Below are positions 35,642 to 44,810 of a stretch of DNA of 64,000 bases, piece after piece. The position numbers were made by a program, and so were the translations under genes. This stretch comes from Rothia sp. (in: high G+C Gram-positive bacteria) (lineage in GTDB: Bacteria > Actinomycetota > Actinomycetes > Actinomycetales > Micrococcaceae), in contig JAUMWB010000004.1 of assembly GCA_030529845.1 (NCBI GenBank), positions 295,619-359,618 on the forward strand, in the 5' to 3' direction. Below the pieces are notes generated by a model. That model was not told the origin of the DNA, searched no databases, and saw only the letters and a list, made by a program, of their open reading frames with translations. Position 1 is the first letter of the stretch. The number at the start of each line of letters is the position of its first letter.

Positions 35642-36871
35642 GTGCACCACACCAGCTGGCAACAGGCCAGGCAGCTCCTGCACCGGGCAGGGACGACCCT
35701 TGCCCGAACCGATGAAGAGGTGCCCCTCGCCCAGGAGGCTATCGGCAGGACCCTGAGCAAGGACGCCCGCGCCCTGCTGCCGGTGCCCCACTATGATTCC
35801 TCAGCTATGGACGGCTACGCCACCGCCGGTGCCCCGCCCTGGCAGCTGCTCACCCACCCGCCAGCAGCAGAGGGCGAGAATATCCACCAGCGAGTTCTGC
35901 CCCTTACCCCCGGCCAGGCTACCCCCGTTCTGACCGGCGGGCTCATCCCCCCGGGCACCGACGCCGTGCTTCGCCAGGAACACGCCCTGGTAGACGGCAA
36001 CACGCTCAGACCCGACCCCAAAGTTTTTGGTCAAGGCTACCCGGCACCCGGTGCCGATATACGACGGGCTGGGGAAGAATTGGCTGCCGGTAGCAGCGTG
36101 CTCCCCGTAGGAACGCCCATTACAGCCCGCCACCTCGGCGCCCTAGCCACTCTCGGCCTTGATACCCTCACCGTCACCGCCCGCCCCACCGTCGCCATCG
36201 CCTACACCGGCAACGAAATTATTACCTCCGGGCTACCCGGCCCCGGCCAGGTGCGCGACGCCTACTCCATGGCTTTCCCCCACATCATCGAAAACATGGG
36301 AGCCAGCGTTAGCAGCGTCCGCCGTCTGCCCGACAGCAAAACCCAGCTCACCGACTGGCTCACCACCACCGGCGCCGACCTGCTGCTTGTTACCGGCGGC
36401 TCCTCTACCTCCACCGCAGACTGGGTCCGCCGCGCCTTAGCCGACCTAGACGCCAGCTACCTCTTCGAATCCGTCGCCATCCGTCCCGGCCACCCGGCCC
36501 TGGCCGCCCGCCTACCAGCCAGCAGCAACCCGGCGACCCCACTCGTCCTGGGCTTACCCGGCAACCCCCTAGCTGCCTACACCGCCCTCTACTCCTACCT
36601 ACTCCCCTGGCTCACAGGCACCACCGGTGAGCCCCTCATCGAACTGCCCACCGGCGTCCTGACCCACCCGGTACCCGGCTACCGCAAAGAGGATCTAAGG
36701 CTCATCCCTGCACGCCTTACCCCCACAGCCGAGGGAAAAGCTCTGACCCCTCTGCCCAAGACCCAGTCCCATATGCTCACCTCCTTTGCCACCGCCGACG
36801 CCCTGGCGCTCATCCCACCAGACGGAGCTGCAGCCGGTAAGGCTGTCTCCTACCTTCTTCTTCCCAGCTAG
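35642..36871 (+). CDS. moeA: MoeA-like molybdopterin molybdenumtransferase, copy 2
   Basis: Second MoeA-family protein of the region, 409 residues, from GTG 35642. It keeps DSSAMDGYATAG, TGGLIPPGTDAVLRQE, the TGNE loop (in place of TGDE), LVTGGSSTS and LGLPGNPLAAY. It is clearly divergent from copy 1 (30427-31788). Actinobacteria often carry more than one MoeA and one may have a specialised role; which of the two inserts molybdenum here cannot be told. It ends the moaA operon. Confidence 0.88.
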   Translation: MHHTSWQQARQLLHRAGTTLARTDEEVPLAQEAIGRTLSKDARALLPVPHYDSSAMDGYATAGAPPWQLLTHPPAAEGENIHQRVLPLTPGQATPVLTGGLIPPGTDAVLRQEHALVDGNTLRPDPKVFGQGYPAPGADIRRAGEELAAGSSVLPVGTPITARHLGALATLGLDTLTVTARPTVAIAYTGNEIITSGLPGPGQVRDAYSMAFPHIIENMGASVSSVRRLPDSKTQLTDWLTTTGADLLLVTGGSSTSTADWVRRALADLDASYLFESVAIRPGHPALAARLPASSNPATPLVLGLPGNPLAAYTALYSYLLPWLTGTTGEPLIELPTGVLTHPVPGYRKEDLRLIPARLTPTAEGKALTPLPKTQSHMLTSFATADALALIPPDGAAAGKAVSYLLLPS

Positions 36872-36941
36872 CCCCTTACCGGGGCGACGCCGTCGGTCTC
36901 AGGGCACAGCTTAGCTTCCGCCACACAGCTCAACGCTTCTC

Positions 36942-36967
36942 AGGGCCTGTTAGACAGGCCCTATAAT
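36942..36967 (+). promoter_or_regulatory. Palindrome and -10 box before the lacI-type gene
   Basis: AGGGCCTGT-TAG-ACAGGCCCT (36942-36962) is a perfect 9-base inverted repeat that runs into a consensus TATAAT (36962-36967). It may end the moeA2 transcript or act as an operator on the regulator promoter. A tract of nine C residues follows at 36987-36995. Confidence 0.45.
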
Positions 36968-37013
36968 TAAGAACAGCCCGAGCCCACCCCCCCCCAACAG
37001 ACCGGAGCACCGC

Positions 37014-38024
37014 GTGCCCAAACCAAAACTCGGCGATGTCGCTACACTGGCAGGCGTCTCCCCCACCACCGTCTCCCGGGTACTCAATAACCGGGGCTAC
37101 CTTTCCGAAGCCACCCGCGTCAAAGTTTTCGATGCCATGCAACAGCTGGGCTACCGGCCCAACGCCATCGCTCGCTCCCTCCAGGGGCAAAAAAGCCAGC
37201 TCATCGGCCTGGTCTTCCCCTCCGTCGCCAACCCCTTCTACGGGGAGATGGCCTACCGCATTGAATCCCATCTAGCCGACATTGGCTACAAGACCATCCT
37301 CTGCAACAGCAACGACCACCCCGAATCGGAGCAGCGCTACCTGGACATGCTGATTGCCAACCAGGTCGACGGAGTCATTACCGGTGCTCATTCCCAGGTT
37401 GTCGCCAACTTCCCCCACCTGGGCGCTCCCCTGATTACCATTGACCGGCAAGAGACCGGCCGGGGCCCCAACATCAGTTGCGATAACTTCGACGGCGCCT
37501 ACCGAGCTACCCGCCTGCTCCTGGACGGGGGTGCCACCAACGTCCTGCACATCACCTCAACCATCTCCCCCGACAACGCCCGCCAGCGCGGCTACCAGCT
37601 AGCCATCACCGAAGCAGGCTACACCCCCCAGATTCTCGAGTTGGGTTTCACCACCCCGCAGGCCACCAAACGCGAGCGCATTCATACCTATCTCGCTGAG
37701 CACCCGCAGGTTGATGCGGTTTTTACCTCCAACGACGTCTACGCAGCCATAGTGCTGGGCTATGCCCGGACGGCAGGGCGGCAGGTGCCCGATGACTTGC
37801 AGGTCATCGGCTTTGACGGGACTGAAACCAGCCGGGCCCTTCTGCCCGAGCTGACCACCGTGGTACAGCCCATCGACGCAATGGCCCAGCGGGCTATCGC
37901 CCAGCTCATGCACGCCATGAATGGGGAAGAAAAAGAGCTCACCGGAAGCGATGTGCTCCCGGTGAGCCTCCACAAGGGTGCAAGCACCCGCTCCCTGCTC
38001 TGGGCAGAGAGCGCGGTGACGTAA
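37014..38024 (+). CDS. LacI-family transcriptional regulator, probably of sucrose genes
   Basis: The 336-residue protein has an N-terminal helix-turn-helix (VATLAGVSPTTVSRVLNN, about 8-25), the hinge (YRPNAIARSLQGQKS) and a periplasmic-binding-protein-like effector domain to the end. The GTG at 37014 has a GGAG Shine-Dalgarno. The sucrose PTS and hydrolase genes lie 1-6 kb away and two of their upstream regions share a LacI-type operator-like palindrome, which makes it the likely repressor. The sensed ligand is not shown by the sequence. Confidence 0.88.
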   Translation: MPKPKLGDVATLAGVSPTTVSRVLNNRGYLSEATRVKVFDAMQQLGYRPNAIARSLQGQKSQLIGLVFPSVANPFYGEMAYRIESHLADIGYKTILCNSNDHPESEQRYLDMLIANQVDGVITGAHSQVVANFPHLGAPLITIDRQETGRGPNISCDNFDGAYRATRLLLDGGATNVLHITSTISPDNARQRGYQLAITEAGYTPQILELGFTTPQATKRERIHTYLAEHPQVDAVFTSNDVYAAIVLGYARTAGRQVPDDLQVIGFDGTETSRALLPELTTVVQPIDAMAQRAIAQLMHAMNGEEKELTGSDVLPVSLHKGASTRSLLWAESAVT

Positions 38025-38112
38025 GCTAACGCCCCTGCCCGGCCTCTCAATGATCTCTATTCTTTGACACATAGCGCACTCATGAGCGCCCCTGAACAGA
38101 GAACAAAGAATA

Positions 38113-38757
38113 TTACTTGCTGCTGTGGTGGTCGTGAAGCGACACCTGGCTCACCGGTGCCGGGTGCAGCATGCCCAGGGCGGGCTTGCCGCCCTTGAAG
38201 CGGAAAAGCTCAACAAACCCGTGACGTGCGTAGAGTGAGGCTGAGCGGTAGGTGGAGGCCTCCAAGTAGGCGGGCATCTCGCCCAGACGTTCACGGCGGT
38301 AATCCAGCAGGTGGGAGCCGATACCGTGCCCGCGGGCGTCCTCGTGCACCCCGATGGTGTAGAGGTACCAGTGGTCGAACTTGGGGCGGGCTGCCAGCAG
38401 ACGCAGCTCGGTGACGGTGGCGCGGGCCAGCCCCCTGCCCAGCACCCGGTAGTAGTCGGGCAGGGCCTTAATATCGGCCAGTAGGTTACCCTTTTGAGCC
38501 TCGGGTGAGAGCCAGAGGGCTGCGCCGAGCACCTTGCCGCTCTCGGTCACGGCAATGTCAATAGTGCCCTTGGGGGCGTAGGTAGTACGCAGCTGGAACT
38601 CAAAGAGGCTGCGGACGGTCTCGGTGCGGCCGTCCCCGCCCATGGCCTTGTTCATGACCGGGTCGTGCTCAAAGGCGTTGGTGAGCGCCTCGATGACGCC
38701 GGGGTAGTCAGCTTCGGTCGCTTCGCGCACGGTAAAGTCGTAGGTTTGCTCGGGCAT
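38113..38757 (-). CDS. GNAT-family N-acetyltransferase
   Basis: 214 residues with a single GNAT fold. The acetyl-CoA loop is GVHEDARGHGIGSHLL, preceded by the WYLYTI strand and followed by ASLYARHGFVELFRF. The substrate is unknown. The ATG at 38755-38757 has a full AGGAGG Shine-Dalgarno. It converges with the lacI-type gene and stands alone between that gene and the PTS genes, so neighbours do not suggest a role. Confidence 0.85.
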   Translation of the reverse strand: MPEQTYDFTVREATEADYPGVIEALTNAFEHDPVMNKAMGGDGRTETVRSLFEFQLRTTYAPKGTIDIAVTESGKVLGAALWLSPEAQKGNLLADIKALPDYYRVLGRGLARATVTELRLLAARPKFDHWYLYTIGVHEDARGHGIGSHLLDYRRERLGEMPAYLEASTYRSASLYARHGFVELFRFKGGKPALGMLHPAPVSQVSLHDHHSSK

Positions 38758-38855
38758 GGAATCCTCCTGGGTACGGTGTTACCTTTCAAGATTACCCGGT
38801 CAAGAAAGCTCTAGAGGGAGGTTTCCTTGCGCCCCCATACTGGTATAGCGCAAAC

Positions 38856-38908
38856 AAACCCGCCCCGCGCACGTCCTTAATATCAGGACGGGCACGGGGC
38901 GGGTTTTC
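38856..38908 (-). terminator. Terminator of the sucrose EIIBCA gene
   Basis: AAACCCGCCCCG pairs with CGGGGCGGGTTT and an inner ACGTCC/GGACG closes a short AT-rich loop. On the minus strand the stem is followed by TTTGTTTG. It lies about 16 bases beyond the EIIBCA stop. Confidence 0.8.
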
Positions 38909-38923
38909 TTCACAGGGAAGGTT

Positions 38924-40909
38924 TTAGACGGTGGCGGTCTTAGCGGCTACGCTGACCAGCTGGTCGCGGCCTGCGGCTACGGTTGATCCCGCAGCAACTG
39001 CAAGAGCGGTTGAGTCAACGGTCTTCTTAGCGTTGGTGATCACCAGCGGGGTGGTTAGGGGGTAGCCTGCGGCCTTGATAGCGGCCATGTCGAACTCGAC
39101 GAGCACGTCGCCGCGCTTGACCTCCTGGCCCCTTTCGACCTTGGGGGTGAAGTGCTTGCCGTCCAGCTCGACGGTGTCGAAGCCGATGTGCATGAGGACT
39201 TCTACGCCCTTGTCGGTGCGCATGCCGATGGCGTGGCCGGTGGGGAAGGCCACGGTGACCTTGCCGTCGGCGGGTGCGTAGAGCTTACCTTCGGTGGGTT
39301 CTACGGCTGCGCCGGGGCCCAGAGCGCCAGAGGCGAAGGTGGGGTCTGATACCGCAGAGAGCTCAACAGCGGTGCCGTTGAGGTGGGCGGTCAGTTCGTA
39401 GCCTTCGGTGGCGGCTGCGGGGGCGGACGCCGCGGGAGCAGCTACAGACGCAGCGGCAGTTGCGGGAGCGGCAGCTTCAACCTCTTCTTCGGCGACCTGG
39501 CCGGCGAAGACGCGCTTACCGTAGATGAAGGAAGCGCCGGTGGAGAGGACGGCTGATGTGAGGATTGCGATGATGAAGCCCATCCAGCCCATGCCCTGGG
39601 CGGGGTCGATGGAGGGCAGACCCAGGAAGCCAGCAGCACCCAGGCCGGATGCCTTAACACCGAAGAGAGCAATCAGGGTTGATGCAACAGCTGATGCGCC
39701 CATTGCGATGTAGAAGGGCCAACGCAGGCGGATGTTAACACCGAAGATGGCAGGTTCGGTAATGCCGAGGAAGGCGGAGGGGGCGGTGGCGCCTGCTAGG
39801 GCTTTCATCTTCTTGTCCTTGCTGGTCAGGTAGACACCGAGGGCGGCACCACCCTGGGCGACGTTAGCCATGGAGGCGATAGCGAAGATGAAGGAGCCGC
39901 CTGCTGCCAATAGCTGCAGTTCGATGGGCGGGAAGGACTGGTGCAGGCCGGTGATGACGATCGGTGAGTAGACCAGACCGAAGAGGAAGCCGCCCACGGG
40001 GCCTGCTGCGGTGTAGAGCCAGTTGATACCTTCACCGAGCAGAGTACCGAGCTTGAACATGGGCGGGCCGACCAGCATGAAGGTGGCAAAGCCGGTGATC
40101 AAGAGGGTGAGGGTGGGAGTAAACATGAAGTCAATGGTGCCCTTGAGAATCTTGTGGAAGAACTTCTCAACATTGGCCAGGATGAAGGCGACCAAGATGA
40201 CGGGTAGGACGGTGCCCTGGTAGCCAGCCTGCTGCACCTGAATACCGAAGACGTCCCAGTAGGTCATGGTGCCGTCTTCGAGGGCAGCAGCCACGTTGTA
40301 GCCGTTGACCAGGGAGGGAAAAACCATGGCAGCACCCATGGTCATACCCAGGTAGGGGTTACCGCCGAAGACCTTGGTGGCGGTGAAGCCGACCAGGACG
40401 GGTAGGAAGGCGAAGGCAGCTGCGGAGAGCAGGTTAACAATGCCTGCGAAGCCTTCCCACGCGGGGTAAAGCTCAATCAGTGACTTGGTGGGGTCAAAAA
40501 TCTTGGGTGCGGTCAGCACGTTGTTGAGTGCCATGAGCAGACCAGTACCGACCAGCACAGGGATAATCGGCAGGAAGATTTCTGAGACGACCTTGATGAA
40601 GCGGGTAAAGAGGTTACCCTGGCTCGCAGCGACGTTCTTGAGTTCGTCCTTGGAGACCTGCTTCATGCCTGCTGCGGCCATGTGCTTGTAGACCTCATCA
40701 ACGTCGCCGGGGCCCACAATGATCTGGAACTGGCCGGAGTTATTGAAGGTACCCTTGAGGTCCTCGTCGTTGTCCAGGGCGTCCTGGTTGATGACGTTCA
40801 TGTCTTTGAGCACCAGTCGCAGGCGGGTGGCGCAGTGGGCGCCTGCTGCGATGTTGTCCGTGCCACCGACGGCGGTGAGGACTCGCTCAGCCACGGATTT
40901 ATGATCCAT
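38924..40909 (-). CDS. scrA: Sucrose-type PTS permease, EIIBCA
   Basis: Membrane permease that imports and phosphorylates a disaccharide, very likely sucrose. The 661-residue protein from ATG 40907-40909 (AAGGAG Shine-Dalgarno) has EIIB first (phospho-Cys26 in [10 protein letters not shown]), then EIIC with about ten hydrophobic segments, an alanine-rich linker near 480-510, and EIIA (phospho-His574 in [12 protein letters not shown]). A longer reading frame upstream overlaps the operator region and was rejected. Sucrose specificity rests on the domain order and on the nearby sucrose-6-phosphate hydrolase. A LacI-type site lies about 90 bases upstream. Confidence 0.9.
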   Translation of the reverse strand: MDHKSVAERVLTAVGGTDNIAAGAHCATRLRLVLKDMNVINQDALDNDEDLKGTFNNSGQFQIIVGPGDVDEVYKHMAAAGMKQVSKDELKNVAASQGNLFTRFIKVVSEIFLPIIPVLVGTGLLMALNNVLTAPKIFDPTKSLIELYPAWEGFAGIVNLLSAAAFAFLPVLVGFTATKVFGGNPYLGMTMGAAMVFPSLVNGYNVAAALEDGTMTYWDVFGIQVQQAGYQGTVLPVILVAFILANVEKFFHKILKGTIDFMFTPTLTLLITGFATFMLVGPPMFKLGTLLGEGINWLYTAAGPVGGFLFGLVYSPIVITGLHQSFPPIELQLLAAGGSFIFAIASMANVAQGGAALGVYLTSKDKKMKALAGATAPSAFLGITEPAIFGVNIRLRWPFYIAMGASAVASTLIALFGVKASGLGAAGFLGLPSIDPAQGMGWMGFIIAILTSAVLSTGASFIYGKRVFAGQVAEEEVEAAAPATAAASVAAPAASAPAAATEGYELTAHLNGTAVELSAVSDPTFASGALGPGAAVEPTEGKLYAPADGKVTVAFPTGHAIGMRTDKGVEVLMHIGFDTVELDGKHFTPKVERGQEVKRGDVLVEFDMAAIKAAGYPLTTPLVITNAKKTVDSTALAVAAGSTVAAGRDQLVSVAAKTATV

Positions 40910-40995
40910 GTCTTCTCCTTGGTGTATGGGCCTGGCTCCCCTATGTGGTTGGTTTAGCCTCGGCACGAGTGTGTATGTTTGCCCGAAAACAAACA

Positions 40996-41011
40996 TGCCA
41001 ATCGTTTGACA
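40996..41011 (-). promoter_or_regulatory. Candidate LacI-type operator upstream of scrA
   Basis: TGCCAATCGTTTGACA is an imperfect palindrome with a central CG, the usual layout of LacI-family operators. It differs at only two positions from the site at 43490-43505 before the hydrolase gene. Confidence 0.6.
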
Positions 41012-41191
41012 TACTAACACCAAAAAGCACCCCCGCAACATAGTTAGACCAGACTCTGGCAAACTTGCCACAAGCCAACATTTAAGCGGGTTTCCGGGCC
41101 ATATTTCCCCACCCAAACACAGGCAAAGTGGGTATAAAACCAAGGCTGCTGGGAAGCGTCCTCACTTCGCCCCACCACAGACAAAAATAGA

Positions 41192-41225
41192 CAGGCGCCC
41201 ACCCCAATATTGGGGTGGGCGCCTG
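41192..41225 (-). terminator. Terminator of the EIIA gene
   Basis: A perfect 15-base stem (CAGGCGCCCACCCCA and complement) with an ATAT loop, 19 bases past the EIIA stop, followed on the minus strand by TCTATTTTTG. The rest of the scrA upstream region (41012-41191) holds no visible gene. Confidence 0.85.
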
Positions 41226-41244
41226 CCAATCAGACTCGAGCTGC

Positions 41245-41808
41245 TTAGCCCTTACGAGCTGCGGTGATGAAGTCAGCACCGACCGCTACGTCGCTACCTG
41301 CGTTAGCTACCGTCAGGTCGGCAACGGAGCTCTTGGCGTTGGTGATGACCAGCGGGGTGGTCACGGGGTAGCCAGCTGCCTTAACCTGCTCCAGATCGAA
41401 TTCCACCAGCACCTGACCGCGGGTAACAGTATCGCCCTTCTTCACCTTGGGTTCGAAGAACTTGCCGTCCAGCTCCACGGTATCGAAGCCCACGTGAATC
41501 AGGATTTCCAGGCCATCAGCGGTGCGGATGCCAAATGCGTGACCGGTAGGGAAGGCAACGGTCACTTCGCCGTCTGCAGGAGCTACCACTACGCCAGAAG
41601 TCGGCTCAATAGCCGCGCCGGGGCCCAGGGCGCCGGAGGCGAACATCTGGTCACTCACGCCGGCAAGCTCAACAACGGTACCGTTCATGTGGGCGGTCAG
41701 AGCGGACGCGCCCGCGGCAGACGGTACTGCTGGGGTAGCTGCGGGAGCGGGGGTCTGCGCTGCGGTATCGTCGCTACCGCCAAAGAGCTTTTTGAAGAAA
41801 CCTGCCAT
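41245..41808 (-). CDS. Stand-alone PTS EIIA (glucose/sucrose type)
   Basis: A 187-residue EIIA with the phospho-acceptor His105 (ILIHVGFDTVEL). It closely matches the EIIA domain at the end of scrA through long shared stretches such as [20 protein letters not shown] and [10 protein letters not shown], so one probably arose by duplication of the other. The first 35 residues (MAGFFKKLFGGSDD, then Ala/Pro-rich) are unique. I chose ATG 41806-41808, seven bases after GAGGT. It can phosphorylate EIIB domains of other permeases or act as a regulatory EIIA. Confidence 0.9.
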   Translation of the reverse strand: MAGFFKKLFGGSDDTAAQTPAPAATPAVPSAAGASALTAHMNGTVVELAGVSDQMFASGALGPGAAIEPTSGVVVAPADGEVTVAFPTGHAFGIRTADGLEILIHVGFDTVELDGKFFEPKVKKGDTVTRGQVLVEFDLEQVKAAGYPVTTPLVITNAKSSVADLTVANAGSDVAVGADFITAARKG

Positions 41809-41972
41809 GGTTGTCACCTCACAGTGGTTGGGAGTGATGGGGCCGCTGGGTGCGGCGTCTGCTCCAGCCTACCACCGTGAGTGACCTGTGAGACAGGTCT
41901 TACTGTTTCCTGCCGGTGCCAGGTCACGGAAAATTTTTCGCCTCGCGCGCTAAGGCACCGGCGCCATTTTCC

Positions 41973-43454
41973 CTAGTCTTCTACAAGCCGGGCAGCTTCG
42001 AGGCTCAGCACGGCTGCCTCATCGGCTAGCAGGCGGACGGTGCGCTTACTACCGGTGAAGTAGGTGCGGGATGAGAAGACGGCGGCTCCCCCATCGATAA
42101 AGAGCTCGGTACCGGAGGCATCAACCAGCAGGTCAAAGGTGCGGGTGGTGGCCTTCTCAAGGGTGCGGTGGCGTTCTGCCCCGCCCACGGTGTAACGGCT
42201 ACCGGTGCGATCCAAGTGGGCTCCGTCCTCACTCAGGGTCAGAGCCAGAGCCTGGCCTGCGGCATCCTCAACGATAATCTGCACGGGGCTAGTCACCTCA
42301 ACTTCACCGCGCAGGCGCCAGACGCGAGCGTCCGCCAGTTCCGCAATCTCCCCCTCGGCCCCAGGGGCTACCGGGACAGGTGCCAGGGCGCTATCGAGTT
42401 GTTCCACGGGGTTCTGGTACACACGACCCGCGCGCAGGGTCAGGCGGCGGGGGTAGGTCTGCATGTGCACCCAGTGGTTCTCCCAGGAGGGCTGGTCATC
42501 CTGGTCGGCGTTACCGAACCAGCCCTGGAGTACGGCGTGGGAGCCATCTTCGCCCACCCCGTGGAAGCACTGGGGGGCGTAGAACTCGGTGCCGGCGTCC
42601 AGCTCAGTAAAGGAGGTGGTGACCTCAAAGTGAGTACCGGTGAGGGTGCCGACCACGTAGCCGGTCTGGAAGATATTGTTGTACTTCTCCCCGTCCGCTT
42701 CCATGCCCTGGGGGCTGAAAATCAGCACGTCCTTGAGCTCGCCGCTTTCTTCATCGCACAGCTGAATCAGGCCGGGGCACTCGTACATATAGCCCAGCTT
42801 GGCCAGGGCAGAATCTGAGAAAGTGATCTCACCGTCGAAGGTCCAGGTGCGGCGGTCGGGTGAGGAGTAGAGCACCACGGCCCCGGTTTCGTCCTCGCGC
42901 TGGGCGCCGATCACGGCGTAGAAGGTGCCGTCGCGCTCCACTACATGAGGGTCGCGGTAGTGAGCGGTGTAGCCGGATTCGGGGCCGTTGATAAAGACCT
43001 CTTGCTTGGCGAAGGTCTTACCCTGGTCAGGGGAGGTAAAGAGTACCTGGTAGGCTTCGCGGTTGCCGTCGGCGTCCTTCACGTTGCCGGTGTAGAAGAA
43101 CTCGAAGGTGCCGTCCTCACCCACGAAGCCGGAGCCGGAGTAGCAGCCGTTCTTATCGAACCAGTCGGTGGGGGCAATGGCGGTACCGCGGTCCTGCCAG
43201 TGGGTCAGGTCGTCGCTGGTGGCGTAGCGCCAGAAGACGGCGCGGGTGGGGTGTACCGGTGAGTACTGGTAGAAGGCGTGGTAGGTGCCCTCGTGGTAGA
43301 TCAGCCCGTTGGGGTCGTTGAGGCGGCCCACCGGCGGTGCCAGGTGCAGGGCCGGGTAGTCGGGGTCGGTACGGACCTGCTCATGGTAGGTGGCATAGGC
43401 TTGCTCGGCAGCGGCGAGTAGTTCGGCGGCGTCCGGACGTCCGGGCTTAGTCAC
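41973..43454 (-). CDS. sacA: Sucrose-6-phosphate hydrolase (GH32)
   Basis: Splits intracellular sucrose-6-phosphate to glucose-6-phosphate and fructose. The 493-residue protein has no signal peptide. GH32 catalytic residues are the nucleophile Asp47 in GRLNDPNG, Asp168 in YRDPHVV and the acid/base Glu225 in YECPG. The C-terminal third is the beta-sandwich typical of the family. The GTG at 43452-43454 follows AAGGAG. It lies upstream of the EIIA and scrA genes on the same strand with its own LacI-type site. Confidence 0.94.
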   Translation of the reverse strand: MTKPGRPDAAELLAAAEQAYATYHEQVRTDPDYPALHLAPPVGRLNDPNGLIYHEGTYHAFYQYSPVHPTRAVFWRYATSDDLTHWQDRGTAIAPTDWFDKNGCYSGSGFVGEDGTFEFFYTGNVKDADGNREAYQVLFTSPDQGKTFAKQEVFINGPESGYTAHYRDPHVVERDGTFYAVIGAQREDETGAVVLYSSPDRRTWTFDGEITFSDSALAKLGYMYECPGLIQLCDEESGELKDVLIFSPQGMEADGEKYNNIFQTGYVVGTLTGTHFEVTTSFTELDAGTEFYAPQCFHGVGEDGSHAVLQGWFGNADQDDQPSWENHWVHMQTYPRRLTLRAGRVYQNPVEQLDSALAPVPVAPGAEGEIAELADARVWRLRGEVEVTSPVQIIVEDAAGQALALTLSEDGAHLDRTGSRYTVGGAERHRTLEKATTRTFDLLVDASGTELFIDGGAAVFSSRTYFTGSKRTVRLLADEAAVLSLEAARLVED

Positions 43455-43489
43455 GCGGGGCTCCTTGGGTGGGGTGCGGTGGCGGGTTC

Positions 43490-43505
43490 TGTCAATCGTT
43501 TGTCA
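43490..43505 (-). promoter_or_regulatory. Candidate LacI-type operator upstream of sacA
   Basis: TGTCAATCGTTTGTCA, palindromic around a central CG, about 36 bases before the sacA start. It matches the scrA-upstream site at 14 of 16 positions. Confidence 0.6.
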
Positions 43506-43606
43506 TATCCAGCTTACCCCCTGCCCTCCTTCTAGGTCCGGGGTACCAGCTTGCAGGGCAGACCGGCAAATATTCCAGATTATGCTATGTGCTGGACCAC
43601 GAGCTC

Positions 43607-44629
43607 CTAGCTGCAGAGATCCACGAGAGCACTCACCGCCAGGTGGTCAGATTCACCCACCTGTTGGTAGGTCACTTCTTCGCCGCTAGCAGGTGGGCCC
43701 TGCATCACTATCACGCGGTCAATGGGCGATTTCATTCCCAGTACCCCACCCACCGGCCAGGTGCCCTCTACCTGGTCAGTGGCCAAGGCGGCGTCCACCC
43801 CCAGCAGTGAACCAGCCCCCGCGTAGCTGGCCAAGCTGCCGTGCAGCAGGGTCGCGTTGAAGTCACCGGCTATCAAATCAAGGCTCCCCTCATCACGGGC
43901 CAGCCGGTCAATAGTAGCGAGGTCGTCGCGCCACTGCTGCATGTAGATAGGGACGGGCGGGGCGGTATGCACCGCCAGCAGCTGGGGCTGCCCACTGGCC
44001 TGGTTTTCAGGAGTCAGCAAAAGGGCCCCGAAGGTCACGGGCACTTCCTGCGCGGTGTAGGAGCCCAACCTGTCGCTCACCAGCGTCAGGGTTGGGGCAA
44101 TATGGGGCTTTTGGCTCGTAGAGGCAAAGACCTGGTAGCCCGGAACCCCGCCAGCTAGAACGGGCGTGTCGGGTGAGACTTCGGGGAGCACCAGAAAATC
44201 CGGTTGATCGGCCAGTAGCCGGGCCAGGCTCTGGTCGGTGAGGGTGTCGAGGGCGTTGTAGGTGGTGACCCGGTAAGTCTGCATATTGACACACCCGATG
44301 GCGGGCACCCCGCGTGCCTGATATCGCATAGCCCCGTAGGGGTCAATCACCGCCAGCAGGCTAGAAGCGGCACAGGCTAGTGCCGTCAGTCCGGCAAGGA
44401 TGCGGGTAATTGTGCTGGTTCTAGAGCGCAGGGCTACCAGCAGGGCCGCTATCAGGACGCCCGCCCCGGCTACCGCAAGCAAGGTGGGGAAGGCAACGGC
44501 CTGGGCTACAACCAGGCGGGTGGTCAGCCAGGCTGTGGCCGGGTGGCCCGGCCATAGCAGGATAGCTAGCCAGGTCAAAAAACCTGCCAACAGCAGGCAC
44601 CAGAGCACACGAAACAGAGTCTTACCCAT
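43607..44629 (-). CDS. Membrane-anchored endonuclease/exonuclease/phosphatase-family protein
   Basis: 340 residues. Three hydrophobic segments occupy about residues 5-95. The rest is an EEP domain: TTYNAL, LPEVS (metal-ligand glutamate), AVHTAPP, GDFNAT (catalytic Asp/Asn), IDRVIV and the closing SDHLAV. The catalytic part is probably extracytoplasmic. Substrate is unknown; the family spans nucleases, phosphodiesterases and lipid phosphatases. It stands alone between sacA and rplL. Confidence 0.82.
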   Translation of the reverse strand: MGKTLFRVLWCLLLAGFLTWLAILLWPGHPATAWLTTRLVVAQAVAFPTLLAVAGAGVLIAALLVALRSRTSTITRILAGLTALACAASSLLAVIDPYGAMRYQARGVPAIGCVNMQTYRVTTYNALDTLTDQSLARLLADQPDFLVLPEVSPDTPVLAGGVPGYQVFASTSQKPHIAPTLTLVSDRLGSYTAQEVPVTFGALLLTPENQASGQPQLLAVHTAPPVPIYMQQWRDDLATIDRLARDEGSLDLIAGDFNATLLHGSLASYAGAGSLLGVDAALATDQVEGTWPVGGVLGMKSPIDRVIVMQGPPASGEEVTYQQVGESDHLAVSALVDLCS

Positions 44630-44752
44630 GACCCCAGCCTAGCTAAAACCAGCAGGCAGGGGAAGAGGTGGGGCGGCATCCGTCCTTTATGCCCCCCCCC
44701 GGCAAGGCTGGCCGCTGCCTTAGGTGCAAGGCGGTATTTCTTAAAAGCCGCA

Positions 44753-44784
44753 AGGGCGGCAACCCGTAATGGGTGCCGCCCCTG
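44753..44784 (-). terminator. rplL terminator
   Basis: Near-perfect stem AGGGCGGCAACCC / GGGTGCCGCCCCT with a GTAAT loop, about 27 bases beyond rplL; minus strand continues TTGCGGCTTTT. A run of nine C residues lies at 44692-44700. Confidence 0.7.
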
Positions 44785-44810
44785 CGCCAAAGATAAGAAA
44801 AGTAAGAAAC

